64,000 nucleotides of DNA from CAIWHR01 sp963773195. GTDB lineage: Bacteria > Pseudomonadota > Gammaproteobacteria > Burkholderiales > Casimicrobiaceae. The translations under genes and the position numbers were made by a program. The notes under the pieces were generated by a model. It was given only the letters and a program-made list of their open reading frames with translations. It was not told where the DNA came from and searched no databases. Position 1 is the first letter of the stretch. Each line of letters begins with the position of its first letter. Below are positions 1 to 7,690 of the stretch, piece after piece. The stretch is from NCBI GenBank assembly GCA_963773195.1, contig CAVZAE010000022.1, positions 1-64,000 on the forward strand, written 5' to 3'.

Positions 1-74
1 TTGCGGGGGAAGGATTTGAACCTTCGACCTTCGGGTTATGAGCCCGACGAGCTGCCAGACTGCTCCACCCCGCG
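1..74 (-). tRNA. initiator tRNA-fMet (CAT anticodon)
   Basis: The reverse complement folds as a tRNA of 74 bases without the 3' CCA, which would lie outside the window. The anticodon is CAT. The 5' base C1 faces A72, so the first acceptor pair is a mismatch, and the anticodon stem ends in three consecutive G-C pairs. Both are hallmarks of bacterial initiator tRNA and separate it from elongator tRNA-Met. It has its own promoter immediately upstream and lies downstream of the contractile-tail relic. Confidence 0.95.
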
Positions 75-85
75 ATAGGTCGGTA

Positions 86-115
86 AGTATAGCGCGTGGG
101 GCGTTTTCGCGTCAA
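86..115 (-). promoter_or_regulatory. sigma-70 promoter of tRNA-fMet
   Basis: On the minus strand TTGACG (115-110) and TATACT (91-86) are separated by 18 bases. The -10 box ends 11 bases before the tRNA 5' end at 74. Both hexamers match the consensus at five of six positions, and the spacing fits a strong stable-RNA promoter. I infer that the tRNA is transcribed independently of the tail-gene relic. Confidence 0.75.
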
Positions 116-122
116 ACGCGGG

Positions 123-560
123 CTAGGGCCGCTTGGGGCCCTTCTTGGGCGCTGTCCCGAACGAGGCCTCGACTCCGTTGACGCGCAATTCGAGCGACTC
201 GATGACGGGCTCGTGGCCCAGCGCGTTGAGGCTCGATACGACATAGCCGATCGGAGCCGCACCGCGGAGCGTCCAGCTGATCGCGTCGGCACCGCGCTCG
301 TCCAGCAACACGACGCGTACCGCCCGTTCGGCGTCACGTGCAGTAGCCTGCTCCTCGCGCCACCACTCGTACCATTCACTCGATCGCGTCAGACCGCGGC
401 GCAACGTCAGCGTGTCGAATTGCACCACCTGCTGCCCACCAGGCCCACTCTCGCGATGAGCGTGCGGCAGGATGACTTCGACGGCACGCGTTTCCTCCAT
501 GCCGTCGATCTCGACACGAAACCGCATGTTGGTGAATGGGGTCGGATCCTGCGAAGCCAT
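123..560 (-). CDS. contractile tail/injection-system tube-like protein
   Basis: The product has 145 residues and the size and pattern of the tube protein of contractile phage tails and phage-tail-like injection systems (gp19-like family). The N-terminus reads FTNMRFRVEIDG, the typical first strand motif. A middle TLRRGLTRSSEWYEWW block and a C-terminal ALGHEPVIESLELRVNGVE block correspond to the conserved tube core. I start at ATG 560 because the peptide there matches family starts; a GTG at 572 would add four residues. It follows a shortened tube paralogue at 575-909. Such loci often have two or three tube paralogues, and this one is the only undamaged member. No spike, full baseplate, tail terminator or AAA ATPase gene is present, so it is probably an orphan. 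Confidence 0.7.
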   Translation of the reverse strand: MASQDPTPFTNMRFRVEIDGMEETRAVEVILPHAHRESGPGGQQVVQFDTLTLRRGLTRSSEWYEWWREEQATARDAERAVRVVLLDERGADAISWTLRGAAPIGYVVSSLNALGHEPVIESLELRVNGVEASFGTAPKKGPKRP

Positions 561-574
561 CGCGATACCCACTT

Positions 575-909
575 CTAACTCACTCGCTCGATGCCCTCGT
601 TCGCGAGCTCGAGAGTCTCGATGCAGACATCGTTGCCCTTGGCGTTGAAGTTACTCACCTCGACTTTGGCCGGCCAGGCTCCCCTAACGACGAACCGGGC
701 GGCATCGGTGCCGGACTCGTCCATGACCGTGATCACGACCGTTCGGCGGTTGTCCGCCTCTTTCGAACGTGGGGCGGATCTGTGCCTTCGCGATAGTCGA
801 TCGCTTGGACAGTCATCGGGCCAATGACGATTTCGGTGAATGCAGCGGCGGCGATGCCGTCAATCTCCACTCGGAAGCGAAAGTTCCGCAACGGATCAAC
901 TCGGGTCAT
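575..909 (-). pseudogene. second tail tube gene, internally deleted and frameshifted
   Basis: ATG 909 is preceded by an AGGAGAG ribosome site. The first 50 residues are a good tube N-terminus (NFRFRVEIDG, then IDYREGTDPPHVRK). Directly after HVRK the frame changes and stops at 733. In another frame the tube C-terminus resumes and runs to a stop at 575 (RRTVVITVMDESG, WPAKVEVSNFNAKGNDVCIE, LELANEGIERVS). About 40 residues normally found between these parts are absent, so this is a deletion with a frame change and not a single-base error. It is a clear inactive remnant, unless the deletion is an assembly artefact. Confidence 0.75.
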
Positions 910-1257
910 GAGTCTGCTCTCCTCGATGGCGCGGCGCCGGCCGCGCCGCAGGTGCCGTGAACTTTGCATCGACTGCCCAGCCGGCAGGAGCTCCCGCAAC
1001 GCGGCCTCGCGGCGAGCGTCCGTCGCTCCGCCAGTTCGATACAGCAGGACTTCAGCGAGCCAAGCGAAAAGCTCGACCAGCGTGATCCCCGGATCGGATT
1101 CGTTGAAGCCGGTCCAATCGTGTGGAGCGAGGTCCTTGAAACGATCGATCAGCGACCGCGCCGTCGCGCCGTCAATCGACGTCGAGACCCCAGGGATCGG
1201 CTGCGCATTCGCTTCGTATTCTTCGACGTAGACCCCGGGCGCGAGGTACTCGGGCAT
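733..1257 (-). pseudogene. chimeric ORF: tail sheath N-terminus + baseplate-like segment + tube N-terminus
   Basis: The 174-codon frame opens with MPEYLAPGVYVEEYEANAQ and continues PIPGVSTSIDG, the standard beginning of contractile sheath proteins. It has a clean AAGGAG ribosome site six bases upstream of ATG 1257. Residues about 40-75 (APHDWTGFNESDPGITLVEL, FAWLAEVLLYR) resemble a segment seen in gpJ-like baseplate and some sheath proteins. Residues 76-116 are Arg/Ser-rich and unrecognisable. From residue 117 the frame runs in phase into the tube gene that starts at 909. A real sheath is several hundred residues long, so most of it is gone. The 31-base gap to the ABC permease upstream suggests the 5' edge of the old locus is kept. 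Confidence 0.65.
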
Positions 1258-1287
1258 GGACGCTCCTTCTCTCTGGTCCTCAAGCGA

Positions 1288-2103
1288 TCACAGGGTCTCC
1301 GTCTCCGCCGCGCGCGGCCGCCATACGAGCAGACGCTCCTCGACCTGCGTCACGACGAGATCCAGCACGAGCGCAAAGGCCGTCAGCACGAGAATGCCGG
1401 CAAACACGGTGTTGATATCGAACACGCCTTCGGCCTGCACGATCAGGTACCCGACGCCGCTCGCCGAGCCCAGGTACTCGCCGACCACGGCGCCGACGAA
1501 CGCCATGCCGATCGCCGTGTGCAGGCTCGAGAACACCCACGACGTCGCCGACGGTAGGTAGATGCTCTTCAGGAGCTGCTGGCGCGACGCGCCTAGCATG
1601 CGCGCGTTTGCAAGCACCGTCGGGCTCACTTCCTTGATCCCCTGGAAGACGTTGAAGAATACGATGAAGAAGACGAGCGTCACGCCGAGCGCGACCTTCG
1701 AGGTGATCCCGAGCCCGAACCACAGCGCGAAGATCGGCGCCAGGATCACGCGCGGCATTGCGTTGGCCGCTTTGATGTAGGGATCGGCGAGCCCCGAGGC
1801 CATCGGCGAGAGCGCGAGCCACAACCCCACGATCAGACCCAGGAGACTGCCGAGCGCGAACGCGAGCAGCGTCTCGACGAGCGTGGTCCACAGGTGCGGG
1901 TAGATCTTCCCGCCCGTGAACCACACCCAGATCACCTTCAGCACGTCGAGCGGCTTGCCGAAGAAGAAGGCAGTCTTCTTCGCGGCCTCCTCGGAGACGA
2001 GGCCGGGCGTCGTCATCGCATACCAGAACGCGAACACGGCCCCCAGCAGCAACAGGTGGTACAGCGTGAGCCTTGCCCGCGACTCAGTGCCGGCTTTGCG
2101 CAT
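1288..2103 (-). CDS. ABC transporter permease, NitT/TauT family
   Basis: This is the inner-membrane permease of an importer of the nitrate/sulfonate/taurine type. Its 271 residues contain about six hydrophobic segments. The cytoplasmic coupling loop is visible as NARMLGASRQQLLKSIYLPS, the EAA-loop equivalent of this family. The start overlaps the end of the ATPase gene by 20 bases, so the two are translationally coupled. With the binding protein at 2917-3936 the three genes form one complete transport operon in the order binding protein, ATPase, permease. The substrate cannot be read from the sequence; aliphatic sulfonates, nitrate or a pyrimidine precursor are all possible for this family. 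Confidence 0.9.
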   Translation of the reverse strand: MRKAGTESRARLTLYHLLLLGAVFAFWYAMTTPGLVSEEAAKKTAFFFGKPLDVLKVIWVWFTGGKIYPHLWTTLVETLLAFALGSLLGLIVGLWLALSPMASGLADPYIKAANAMPRVILAPIFALWFGLGITSKVALGVTLVFFIVFFNVFQGIKEVSPTVLANARMLGASRQQLLKSIYLPSATSWVFSSLHTAIGMAFVGAVVGEYLGSASGVGYLIVQAEGVFDINTVFAGILVLTAFALVLDLVVTQVEERLLVWRPRAAETETL

Positions 2104-2917
2104 AACCCTTCAGCACTTCCGCCTTCATCGTTTGCCAGATCGCTCCGTGCAGCTCGACGAAGCGCGGCGTCATCCGGATCTCGGCGACGTCGCGCGGTCG
2201 CGGCAGGTCGATCGCGAACTCGCCGATCGGGCGCGTGTCCGGACCGGCCGACAGCACCACGACGCGGTCTGACAGCGAGATCGCCTCTTCGAGGTCGTGC
2301 GTGATGAACAGCACCGACTTGCGATTCACGCTCCACAACTCGAGCAACTCGTTCTCCATCAGCTGCCGGGTCTGGATGTCGAGCGCGGAGAACGGCTCGT
2401 CCATGAGCAGCAGGCCGGGGTCGAGGATCAGGATTTGCGCGAGCGCCACGCGCTTGCGCATACCGCCCGAGAGCTGATGCGGAAAGCGGTCCTCGAAGCC
2501 TGCCAGCCCCACGCGGGCAAGCCAATCGCGCGCGCGGCCCGTCGCCTCCGTCCTGTTCTGCCCGCGGAACTCGAGGCCCGCGGTCACATTCGCGAGCGCG
2601 CTGCGCCACGGCATCAGCGCATCGGCCTGGAACATGTATCCCGCATGCGAGTTGATGCCGGCGAGAGGCTCGCCATGGATGAACACGCGGCCCGACGTGG
2701 GCGCAAGCAGCCCGGCCGCGACGTTCAGGAGCGTCGACTTGCCGCATCCGGTCGGCCCGACGACGGAGACGAACTCGCCCGGCGCGACCGCGAGCGTCGT
2801 ATCGCGGACGGCGGTGTAGCGTCCGGCCGCCGCGCCCTTGGCGCCGGGCCGCGCGGCGAACGTGCAGGTGATGGCGTCGAGCGCCAGTGCCGCGGCCGCT
2901 TGCGCGCGGGCGGCCAT
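2084..2917 (-). CDS. ABC transporter ATP-binding protein, NitT/TauT family
   Basis: The ATPase energises the importer encoded on either side. It carries Walker A (GPTGCGKST), the signature LSGGMRKRVALAQ and Walker B (LLLMDEPFSALD), followed by the switch His in LFITHDLEEA. The length of about 277 residues is usual. I use the ATG at 2917, which overlaps the TGA of the upstream binding-protein gene as ATGA. A GTG one codon earlier is equally possible. An Ala-rich N-terminal stretch precedes the nucleotide-binding domain. Confidence 0.92.
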   Translation of the reverse strand: MAARAQAAAALALDAITCTFAARPGAKGAAAGRYTAVRDTTLAVAPGEFVSVVGPTGCGKSTLLNVAAGLLAPTSGRVFIHGEPLAGINSHAGYMFQADALMPWRSALANVTAGLEFRGQNRTEATGRARDWLARVGLAGFEDRFPHQLSGGMRKRVALAQILILDPGLLLMDEPFSALDIQTRQLMENELLELWSVNRKSVLFITHDLEEAISLSDRVVVLSAGPDTRPIGEFAIDLPRPRDVAEIRMTPRFVELHGAIWQTMKAEVLKGYAQSRH

Positions 2918-3936
2918 CACTTGAACTTCTGGGCCGCCTTGAGCGCGAACGACGAATCGAACGTCTTGTTGAGATCGACCGTCGCGGTCTGGACCTGCGG
3001 ATCGAACGTCTTGAGATCTCGATACACGTTGCGCGCGGCCTCGATGCCGATCGCACCGTCGTGCTGGAACGATTCGAGGTTCTTCTCGAGCGCGGCCTTG
3101 TAGAGCGCCTTGTCGGCGTAGTAGTCGGTCGGGACCGCGGCCACGATCTGGTCGGGCGTCGAGTGCTGGATGAAGCGCAGCGCGCGCATCATCGCGTTGA
3201 CGAACGCCTGCGTCGTATTCGGATATTTCTTCGGGAAATCGACCGGCACGTAGATCGAGCCCGCCGCGTACGCGCCGCCGTAAACCTCCTGCATGCCCTT
3301 CGCCGTGCGGGTGTCGATAACCGAGACGAAGCCCTGCGACTCGAGCTGCGCGACCACGGGGTCGAGATTGGCGAGCGCGTCGAGCTCGCCCCGCTGCATG
3401 ATGGCCACCGCGCCGGCGGATGCTCCCGCACCGATGATCGACACGTCATCGGGCTTCAATCCCGACTTCGCGAGCAGGATGTTGACGAACATGTTGGTCG
3501 AGGATCCCGGCGCCGTCACGCCGATCTTCATCCCCTTCAGATCCGCGGGGGACTTGTACTTCTCGGCGTTCGCCTTGCTCATCACGAGCTCGATCGCCGA
3601 GTACTTGCCCTGCAGGAAGATCAGCTCGATGTTCTGGCCCTTTGCCTGCTGCGTGATGGTGTGCTCGTACGCGCCCGAAGTGACGTCGACGCTGCCGCCC
3701 AAAAGCGCCTGCAGCGCGCGGGCGCCACCCGGGAAATCCTGGAGCTCGACCTCGAGGCCTTCGGCCTTGAAGTAGCCGTTCTGTATCGCGATCGTCAACG
3801 GCAGGTAGTAGAACAGCGTCTTGCCGCCGACGGCGACCACGAGCTTCGGCTTCTCCGGGGCTTGCGCATGCAGCGAAGGCGCGGCGAAGGCGAGGCAGGC
3901 GGCGATCGCGGCGGCGAAGGCGGTCAGGCGGCGCAT
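2917..3936 (-). CDS. ABC transporter substrate-binding protein, NitT/TauT (SsuA/THI5-like)
   Basis: This is a periplasmic solute-binding protein of 339 residues. It begins with a signal peptide (MRRLTAFAAAIAACLAFAAP, then SLHAQA). The body has the NMT1/SsuA-type pattern: LEVELQDFPGGARALQALLG near the N-lobe and MKIGVTAPGSSTNMFVNILL at the domain crossover. The start is ATG 3936, which has GGAGGA just upstream; an in-frame codon 16 positions earlier would put extra residues before the signal. It is first in a three-gene operon. An inverted repeat separates it from the preceding gene. Confidence 0.9.
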   Translation of the reverse strand: MRRLTAFAAAIAACLAFAAPSLHAQAPEKPKLVVAVGGKTLFYYLPLTIAIQNGYFKAEGLEVELQDFPGGARALQALLGGSVDVTSGAYEHTITQQAKGQNIELIFLQGKYSAIELVMSKANAEKYKSPADLKGMKIGVTAPGSSTNMFVNILLAKSGLKPDDVSIIGAGASAGAVAIMQRGELDALANLDPVVAQLESQGFVSVIDTRTAKGMQEVYGGAYAAGSIYVPVDFPKKYPNTTQAFVNAMMRALRFIQHSTPDQIVAAVPTDYYADKALYKAALEKNLESFQHDGAIGIEAARNVYRDLKTFDPQVQTATVDLNKTFDSSFALKAAQKFK

Positions 3937-3988
3937 GAATTCCTCCAGGATCCCCCGCCCTCGACGGGGCGTGCGGGTGGCCAATTCT

Positions 3989-4006
3989 CCGCACGCGGGC
4001 GTGCGG
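3989..4006 (-). terminator. GC-rich hairpin between two same-strand genes
   Basis: CCGCACGC and GCGTGCGG form a perfect 8-bp inverted repeat around a 2-base loop. It lies 17 bases beyond the stop of the C13-like gene and upstream of the ABC binding protein. No T-run follows on the minus strand, so termination is a guess. The two-base loop would in practice open the last pairs. Confidence 0.3.
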
Positions 4007-4022
4007 GGTCAATCCGGGGACG

Positions 4023-5381
4023 CTAAACGGTGCGGCTCGCCCCGCGCGTCGCCCGCTTGCGATCGAGCTCGCGGAGCTTGGTCGCGATCTCCGGACCGAT
4101 ATGAAGCTTCGCGCCCGGCGCGCCGCCGCGCCCCGCCACCGCCCCCTGCGCTGTCTCGAGCGCCTGCTGCAGCGACTCGGCATGCGAGAGCGCGTCGAAG
4201 AGTGTGGCGCCGATTCGCGTCGCGTCACGCGCGCTCGTGCACTCGCCGCTGGCGTCGTCGGCGGCGACCAGGACGATCGTCGTGTCGGACTTGAGCGCGT
4301 CGATGAAAGCCTCGCCGCGGCACGACGACACGACGACGACGCGCCACACGATGCCCGCCTCGTCGAATAGCGTCTTCAGCATTGCAGGCGACAGCGGCAC
4401 GAGCTCGAGCGGCGGCAGCGTCGCCTGGAGCGAGCCGTCGCGGCCGGCCGGGCCCGCCAGATACAGCATCACGACGTCCTCGTTGACGTCGATCGCCGCT
4501 GCGATTTCCTTTAGGGATTCGCGCAGGTTCGTGACGGTCGCCATCGGCGTGTCGAGCAGCGTCGCGGGGCTATTCAATAGCACGACCGAGCGGTCGCGCG
4601 TGTCCCAGCGCTCGTCCATGACGCGCTGCGCGGCAAGGATGTCCTGGCGATAGGTCTCGTCGCGCGCGTCGCTGCCGAAGCCCACGAAATAGAGGTCGGT
4701 CTCGCCTTCCGTTTCGTCCTCGAGATTCGACAGCGCGTCATCGAGCAGCGTCGCCTGCGCGGCGAGCACAGGCTCGGAAGCCGGATTCGGGTAGCGACCG
4801 TCGGGCGGCACCAACGCCGGATGCCACCAATCCTGCGTGACGAGCATCGTTGGCGAAAGCACGATGGTCGCCATGATCATCAGCCCCCCCAGCACGGCGT
4901 ACAGCCGGCGATGCCGCGGCGCGGGGCCAAGCGCGACCGCCACAACACGGATGAACAGGGCGAGCGCCCAGACCCGCAGCGCGATGTCGAAGACGTCGTC
5001 GGCCCATGTCGGCAAGCGCGCAAACAACGCCGGAACGAACCCGGGCAAAGCGTGCGCGACCTGGATCACCGGATACGCCGCATACGCGAGCACGGGAATC
5101 GCCAGTGCCAGCGCGCGTTCGCGGAACAGGAGCGCCTGCACGACCGCGAGCAGGATCAGAAGCCCGGCCGAAAAGAATTCGCCACCGGCTCCAAGCCAGG
5201 TGAAGCGGGCGTCCTCACCGACGACGATCCAGTCGACGCCGAAGTCGATCGACGCCGAGACGATGAACAGCAGCAGGAGCTGCGCGAGATCGATCCGGAA
5301 CGCGAGACGCGACACGCGCAGGAACAGCGCGAGCCGGAGGCCGGCGATCAGGTTACGGCCGAGATTGGCGAGCGCGCTCAG
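4023..5381 (-). CDS. membrane-anchored peptidase C13-like (legumain fold) protein, His motif lost
   Basis: This is the last gene of the alaC-hom-crotonase-thrC operon. Residues 1-185 hold several hydrophobic helices. The remaining part is a C13/caspase-like domain that matches bacterial C13 proteins (FVGFGSDARDETYRQDILAA; GIVWRVVVVSSCRGEAFIDA; a late VAADDASGECTS). The nucleophile position Cys354 is kept. The usual catalytic His segment (SHG-type) reads AGPAGRDG around 309-316, so the His is gone and this may be a pseudo-peptidase. No ATG fits: a CTG overlapping the thrC stop (CTGA) gives a family-like N-terminus of 452 residues, and GTG 5315 is the alternative. Its role is unknown. Confidence 0.7.
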   Translation of the reverse strand: MSALANLGRNLIAGLRLALFLRVSRLAFRIDLAQLLLLFIVSASIDFGVDWIVVGEDARFTWLGAGGEFFSAGLLILLAVVQALLFRERALALAIPVLAYAAYPVIQVAHALPGFVPALFARLPTWADDVFDIALRVWALALFIRVVAVALGPAPRHRRLYAVLGGLMIMATIVLSPTMLVTQDWWHPALVPPDGRYPNPASEPVLAAQATLLDDALSNLEDETEGETDLYFVGFGSDARDETYRQDILAAQRVMDERWDTRDRSVVLLNSPATLLDTPMATVTNLRESLKEIAAAIDVNEDVVMLYLAGPAGRDGSLQATLPPLELVPLSPAMLKTLFDEAGIVWRVVVVSSCRGEAFIDALKSDTTIVLVAADDASGECTSARDATRIGATLFDALSHAESLQQALETAQGAVAGRGGAPGAKLHIGPEIATKLRELDRKRATRGASRTV

Positions 5382-6802
5382 GCGGCCGCCTTGGCATGCG
5401 CCGCGATGTAGTTCTTCACACGCAGGGCGTCCGCCGGCAGCACGTCGCAGCGCTGCGGCCGGGATTCGAGATCGGCATACGCCGCCGGCCGCTCGGGATC
5501 GCGGCCGAGCGCCTCGCGGATCGTCGCCGCGAACTTGGCCGGAAGTGCTGTCTCGACGCAGACCAGCGGTACGGCCGGATCGCGCAATCGCCGCCCCACG
5601 CCGACGCCGTCCGCCGTATGCGGATCCAGCACTCTCCCGGATTGCGCATAGGTAGCGCGAATCGTCGCGATTCGGTCCGCGTGCGTGCTCGCACCGGACA
5701 CGAAGCCCGACGCGGCGACATTCGCCCAATGCGGCGTTCCGGCGAGATCGAAGCCGCCCTCCTGGGCGATCCGCGTCCACAGCTCGCGCACAACCACCGG
5801 ATCGCGCGACACGATGTCAAACACGTAACGCTCGAAGTTCGATGCCTTGGAGATGTCCATCGACGGACTCGACGTCGCGTGCGTCTCCGCAGTGCCGCGC
5901 GGCCGGTAGCTGCCCGTGCGGAAGAACTCGTCGAGCACGTCGTTCTCGTTGGTGGCGAGGATCAGCCGCCGGATCGGCAGCCCCATCCGCTTCGCGACGT
6001 GCCCCGCGAGGATGTTGCCGAAGTTGCCCGACGGCACGGCGAAGTCCACCGGCTCGCCAGCGGTGCGCGCGACCGCGAAATAGCCCTTGAAATAGTAGAC
6101 GACCTGCGCTGCGATCCGTGCCCAGTTGATCGAATTGACGGTGCCGAGCGCGTAGCGCCCCTTGAAAGTGGCGTCCGCACCCAACGACTTCACGATGTCC
6201 TGGCAATCGTCGAACACGCCGTCGATCGCGACGTTGTGGATGTCCGGATCGGCGAGCGAGAACATTTGCGCCGTCTGGAACGGGCTCATCCGGCCCTTGG
6301 GCGACAGCATGAACACCGCAATGCCGCGCTTGCCGCGCATCGCGTATTCGGCCGAGCTGCCGGTATCGCCCGAGGTCGCGCCGAGGATGTTGAGCGCGCT
6401 TCCCCGCTCCGCGAGCACGTACTCGAACAAATTGCCCAGCAGTTGCAGCGCGATGTCCTTGAATGCGAGCGTGGGGCCGTTGGACGCGTGCAGCAGATGC
6501 ACTCCGGGCTCGAGCGCGGTAACCGGTGTGATCTCGTCGGCACCGAAGGCTGCCGCGGTATAGGTCCGCTCGATCAACGTCTTGAGATCCGGTGCCGGAA
6601 TGTCATCGATGAAGCGGCGCAGCACGGCGAACGCGAGCTCGCGATACGAGAGCGGCCGGAGCCCTGCAAGCTCCCCCGCCGACAATGCCGGGTATGCTTC
6701 CGGCACGGCGAGCCCGCCGTCGGGCGCGAGCCCTTCCAGCAGGATCGCGCAGAACGGCTGCGGAGAGTGTGCCCACGCGCCGCGCGTGCTTATATAGTGC
6801 AT
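5378..6802 (-). CDS. thrC: threonine synthase
   Basis: It converts O-phosphohomoserine to threonine with PLP in the cytoplasm. The protein has 474 residues, the length of the long bacterial/fungal-type ThrC. The N-terminus MHYISTRG is typical, the PLP lysine is in GPTLAFKDIALQLLGN, and the phosphate-binding part is LGATSGDTGSSAEYAM. The start is ATG 6802; codons upstream in the same frame lie in the space after the crotonase. It belongs to the same leftward operon as hom, which makes its substrate precursor. Confidence 0.95.
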   Translation of the reverse strand: MHYISTRGAWAHSPQPFCAILLEGLAPDGGLAVPEAYPALSAGELAGLRPLSYRELAFAVLRRFIDDIPAPDLKTLIERTYTAAAFGADEITPVTALEPGVHLLHASNGPTLAFKDIALQLLGNLFEYVLAERGSALNILGATSGDTGSSAEYAMRGKRGIAVFMLSPKGRMSPFQTAQMFSLADPDIHNVAIDGVFDDCQDIVKSLGADATFKGRYALGTVNSINWARIAAQVVYYFKGYFAVARTAGEPVDFAVPSGNFGNILAGHVAKRMGLPIRRLILATNENDVLDEFFRTGSYRPRGTAETHATSSPSMDISKASNFERYVFDIVSRDPVVVRELWTRIAQEGGFDLAGTPHWANVAASGFVSGASTHADRIATIRATYAQSGRVLDPHTADGVGVGRRLRDPAVPLVCVETALPAKFAATIREALGRDPERPAAYADLESRPQRCDVLPADALRVKNYIAAHAKAAA

Positions 6803-6842
6803 CGATCGCCCGCCCGACACCCGCTCACGCCACCCATGCAAA

Positions 6843-7658
6843 TCACAGGATCTTCTCGAAATCGCCGTGCCGGCCAAGCCCCGCCTTGAAGCGGCCCGCG
6901 CCTGCGACACCGTCTTTGATCAGGGCGTCGCGACCGTTGTACCACTCCTGGATCAGCGCATCGCGCACGGGCATCCCGTGACCATGGATCGCGGAGCGGC
7001 GGTCGGCGCGCACGCAGACCTGCGGGAAGCGTGCGATCTCGCGGGCGAGCTCCTCCGCCTTCGCACGCGCGCCACCGCGGGGCGTGACGTACTCGCACAG
7101 CCCGATGCGGAGGCACTCCTCCGCCGGTACCTTGCGCCCGGTGAGGATGATCTCGAGCGCCCGACCCTGGCCGACGATGCGCGGTAGGCGAACCGTGCCG
7201 CCGTCGATCAGTGGCACGCCCCACCGACGGCAGTAGACGCCGAAGTAGGCGTCGTTCGCCATCACCCGGAAATCGCACCACAGTCCGAGTTCCATCCCGC
7301 CCGCGACGGCGGGTCCTTCGATCGCCGCGATCACCGGTTTGTCGAGCTCGAGCCGCGACGGGCCCAACGGTCCGCGCGGAATCTCTTCGCCGTTGACGCG
7401 CGGCCCGATGAGCGGAATGTCGAGCTCGCCCAGCGGATGCTTCGCGTCCAACGAGTTCACGTACTTGAGGTCCCAGCCCGCGCAGAACGCGCCGCCGGCG
7501 CCGTAGAACACCGCGACGGACGCGTCCGGGTTGGCGTCGAATTCCAGGAAGGCCGCGGTCAGCGCGTCGGCGCTCGCCGGATCCATCGCATTCCGGGCCT
7601 CCGGCCGATCGTGCACGATCGTCCACACCGCTCCGTCTTTCTCGATTCTGACCGTCAT
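6843..7658 (-). CDS. enoyl-CoA hydratase/isomerase (crotonase) family protein
   Basis: This is a crotonase-fold protein of 271 residues. The oxyanion-hole parts are visible: FYGAGGAFCAGWDLKY near residue 55 and IEGPAVAGGMELGLWCDFRV near 115, followed by the RRWGVPLIDGGTVRLPRIVG block. Such enzymes act on acyl-CoA double bonds; the exact substrate cannot be told. It sits between hom and thrC with gaps of 32 and 40 bases on the same strand, so it is probably cotranscribed. It has no known place in threonine synthesis, and its insertion there is unusual. Confidence 0.88.
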   Translation of the reverse strand: MTVRIEKDGAVWTIVHDRPEARNAMDPASADALTAAFLEFDANPDASVAVFYGAGGAFCAGWDLKYVNSLDAKHPLGELDIPLIGPRVNGEEIPRGPLGPSRLELDKPVIAAIEGPAVAGGMELGLWCDFRVMANDAYFGVYCRRWGVPLIDGGTVRLPRIVGQGRALEIILTGRKVPAEECLRIGLCEYVTPRGGARAKAEELAREIARFPQVCVRADRRSAIHGHGMPVRDALIQEWYNGRDALIKDGVAGAGRFKAGLGRHGDFEKIL

Positions 7659-7690
7659 ATCGACCCCCGGTTTCGCCGCAGGCAGCGACC

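Noticed and set aside
4023..5780. 585-codon reading of the C13-like gene starting at 5780
   Set aside because: The first 133 codons lie antisense-phase within thrC and are Arg-rich with no homology; the membrane protein begins at the thrC stop.
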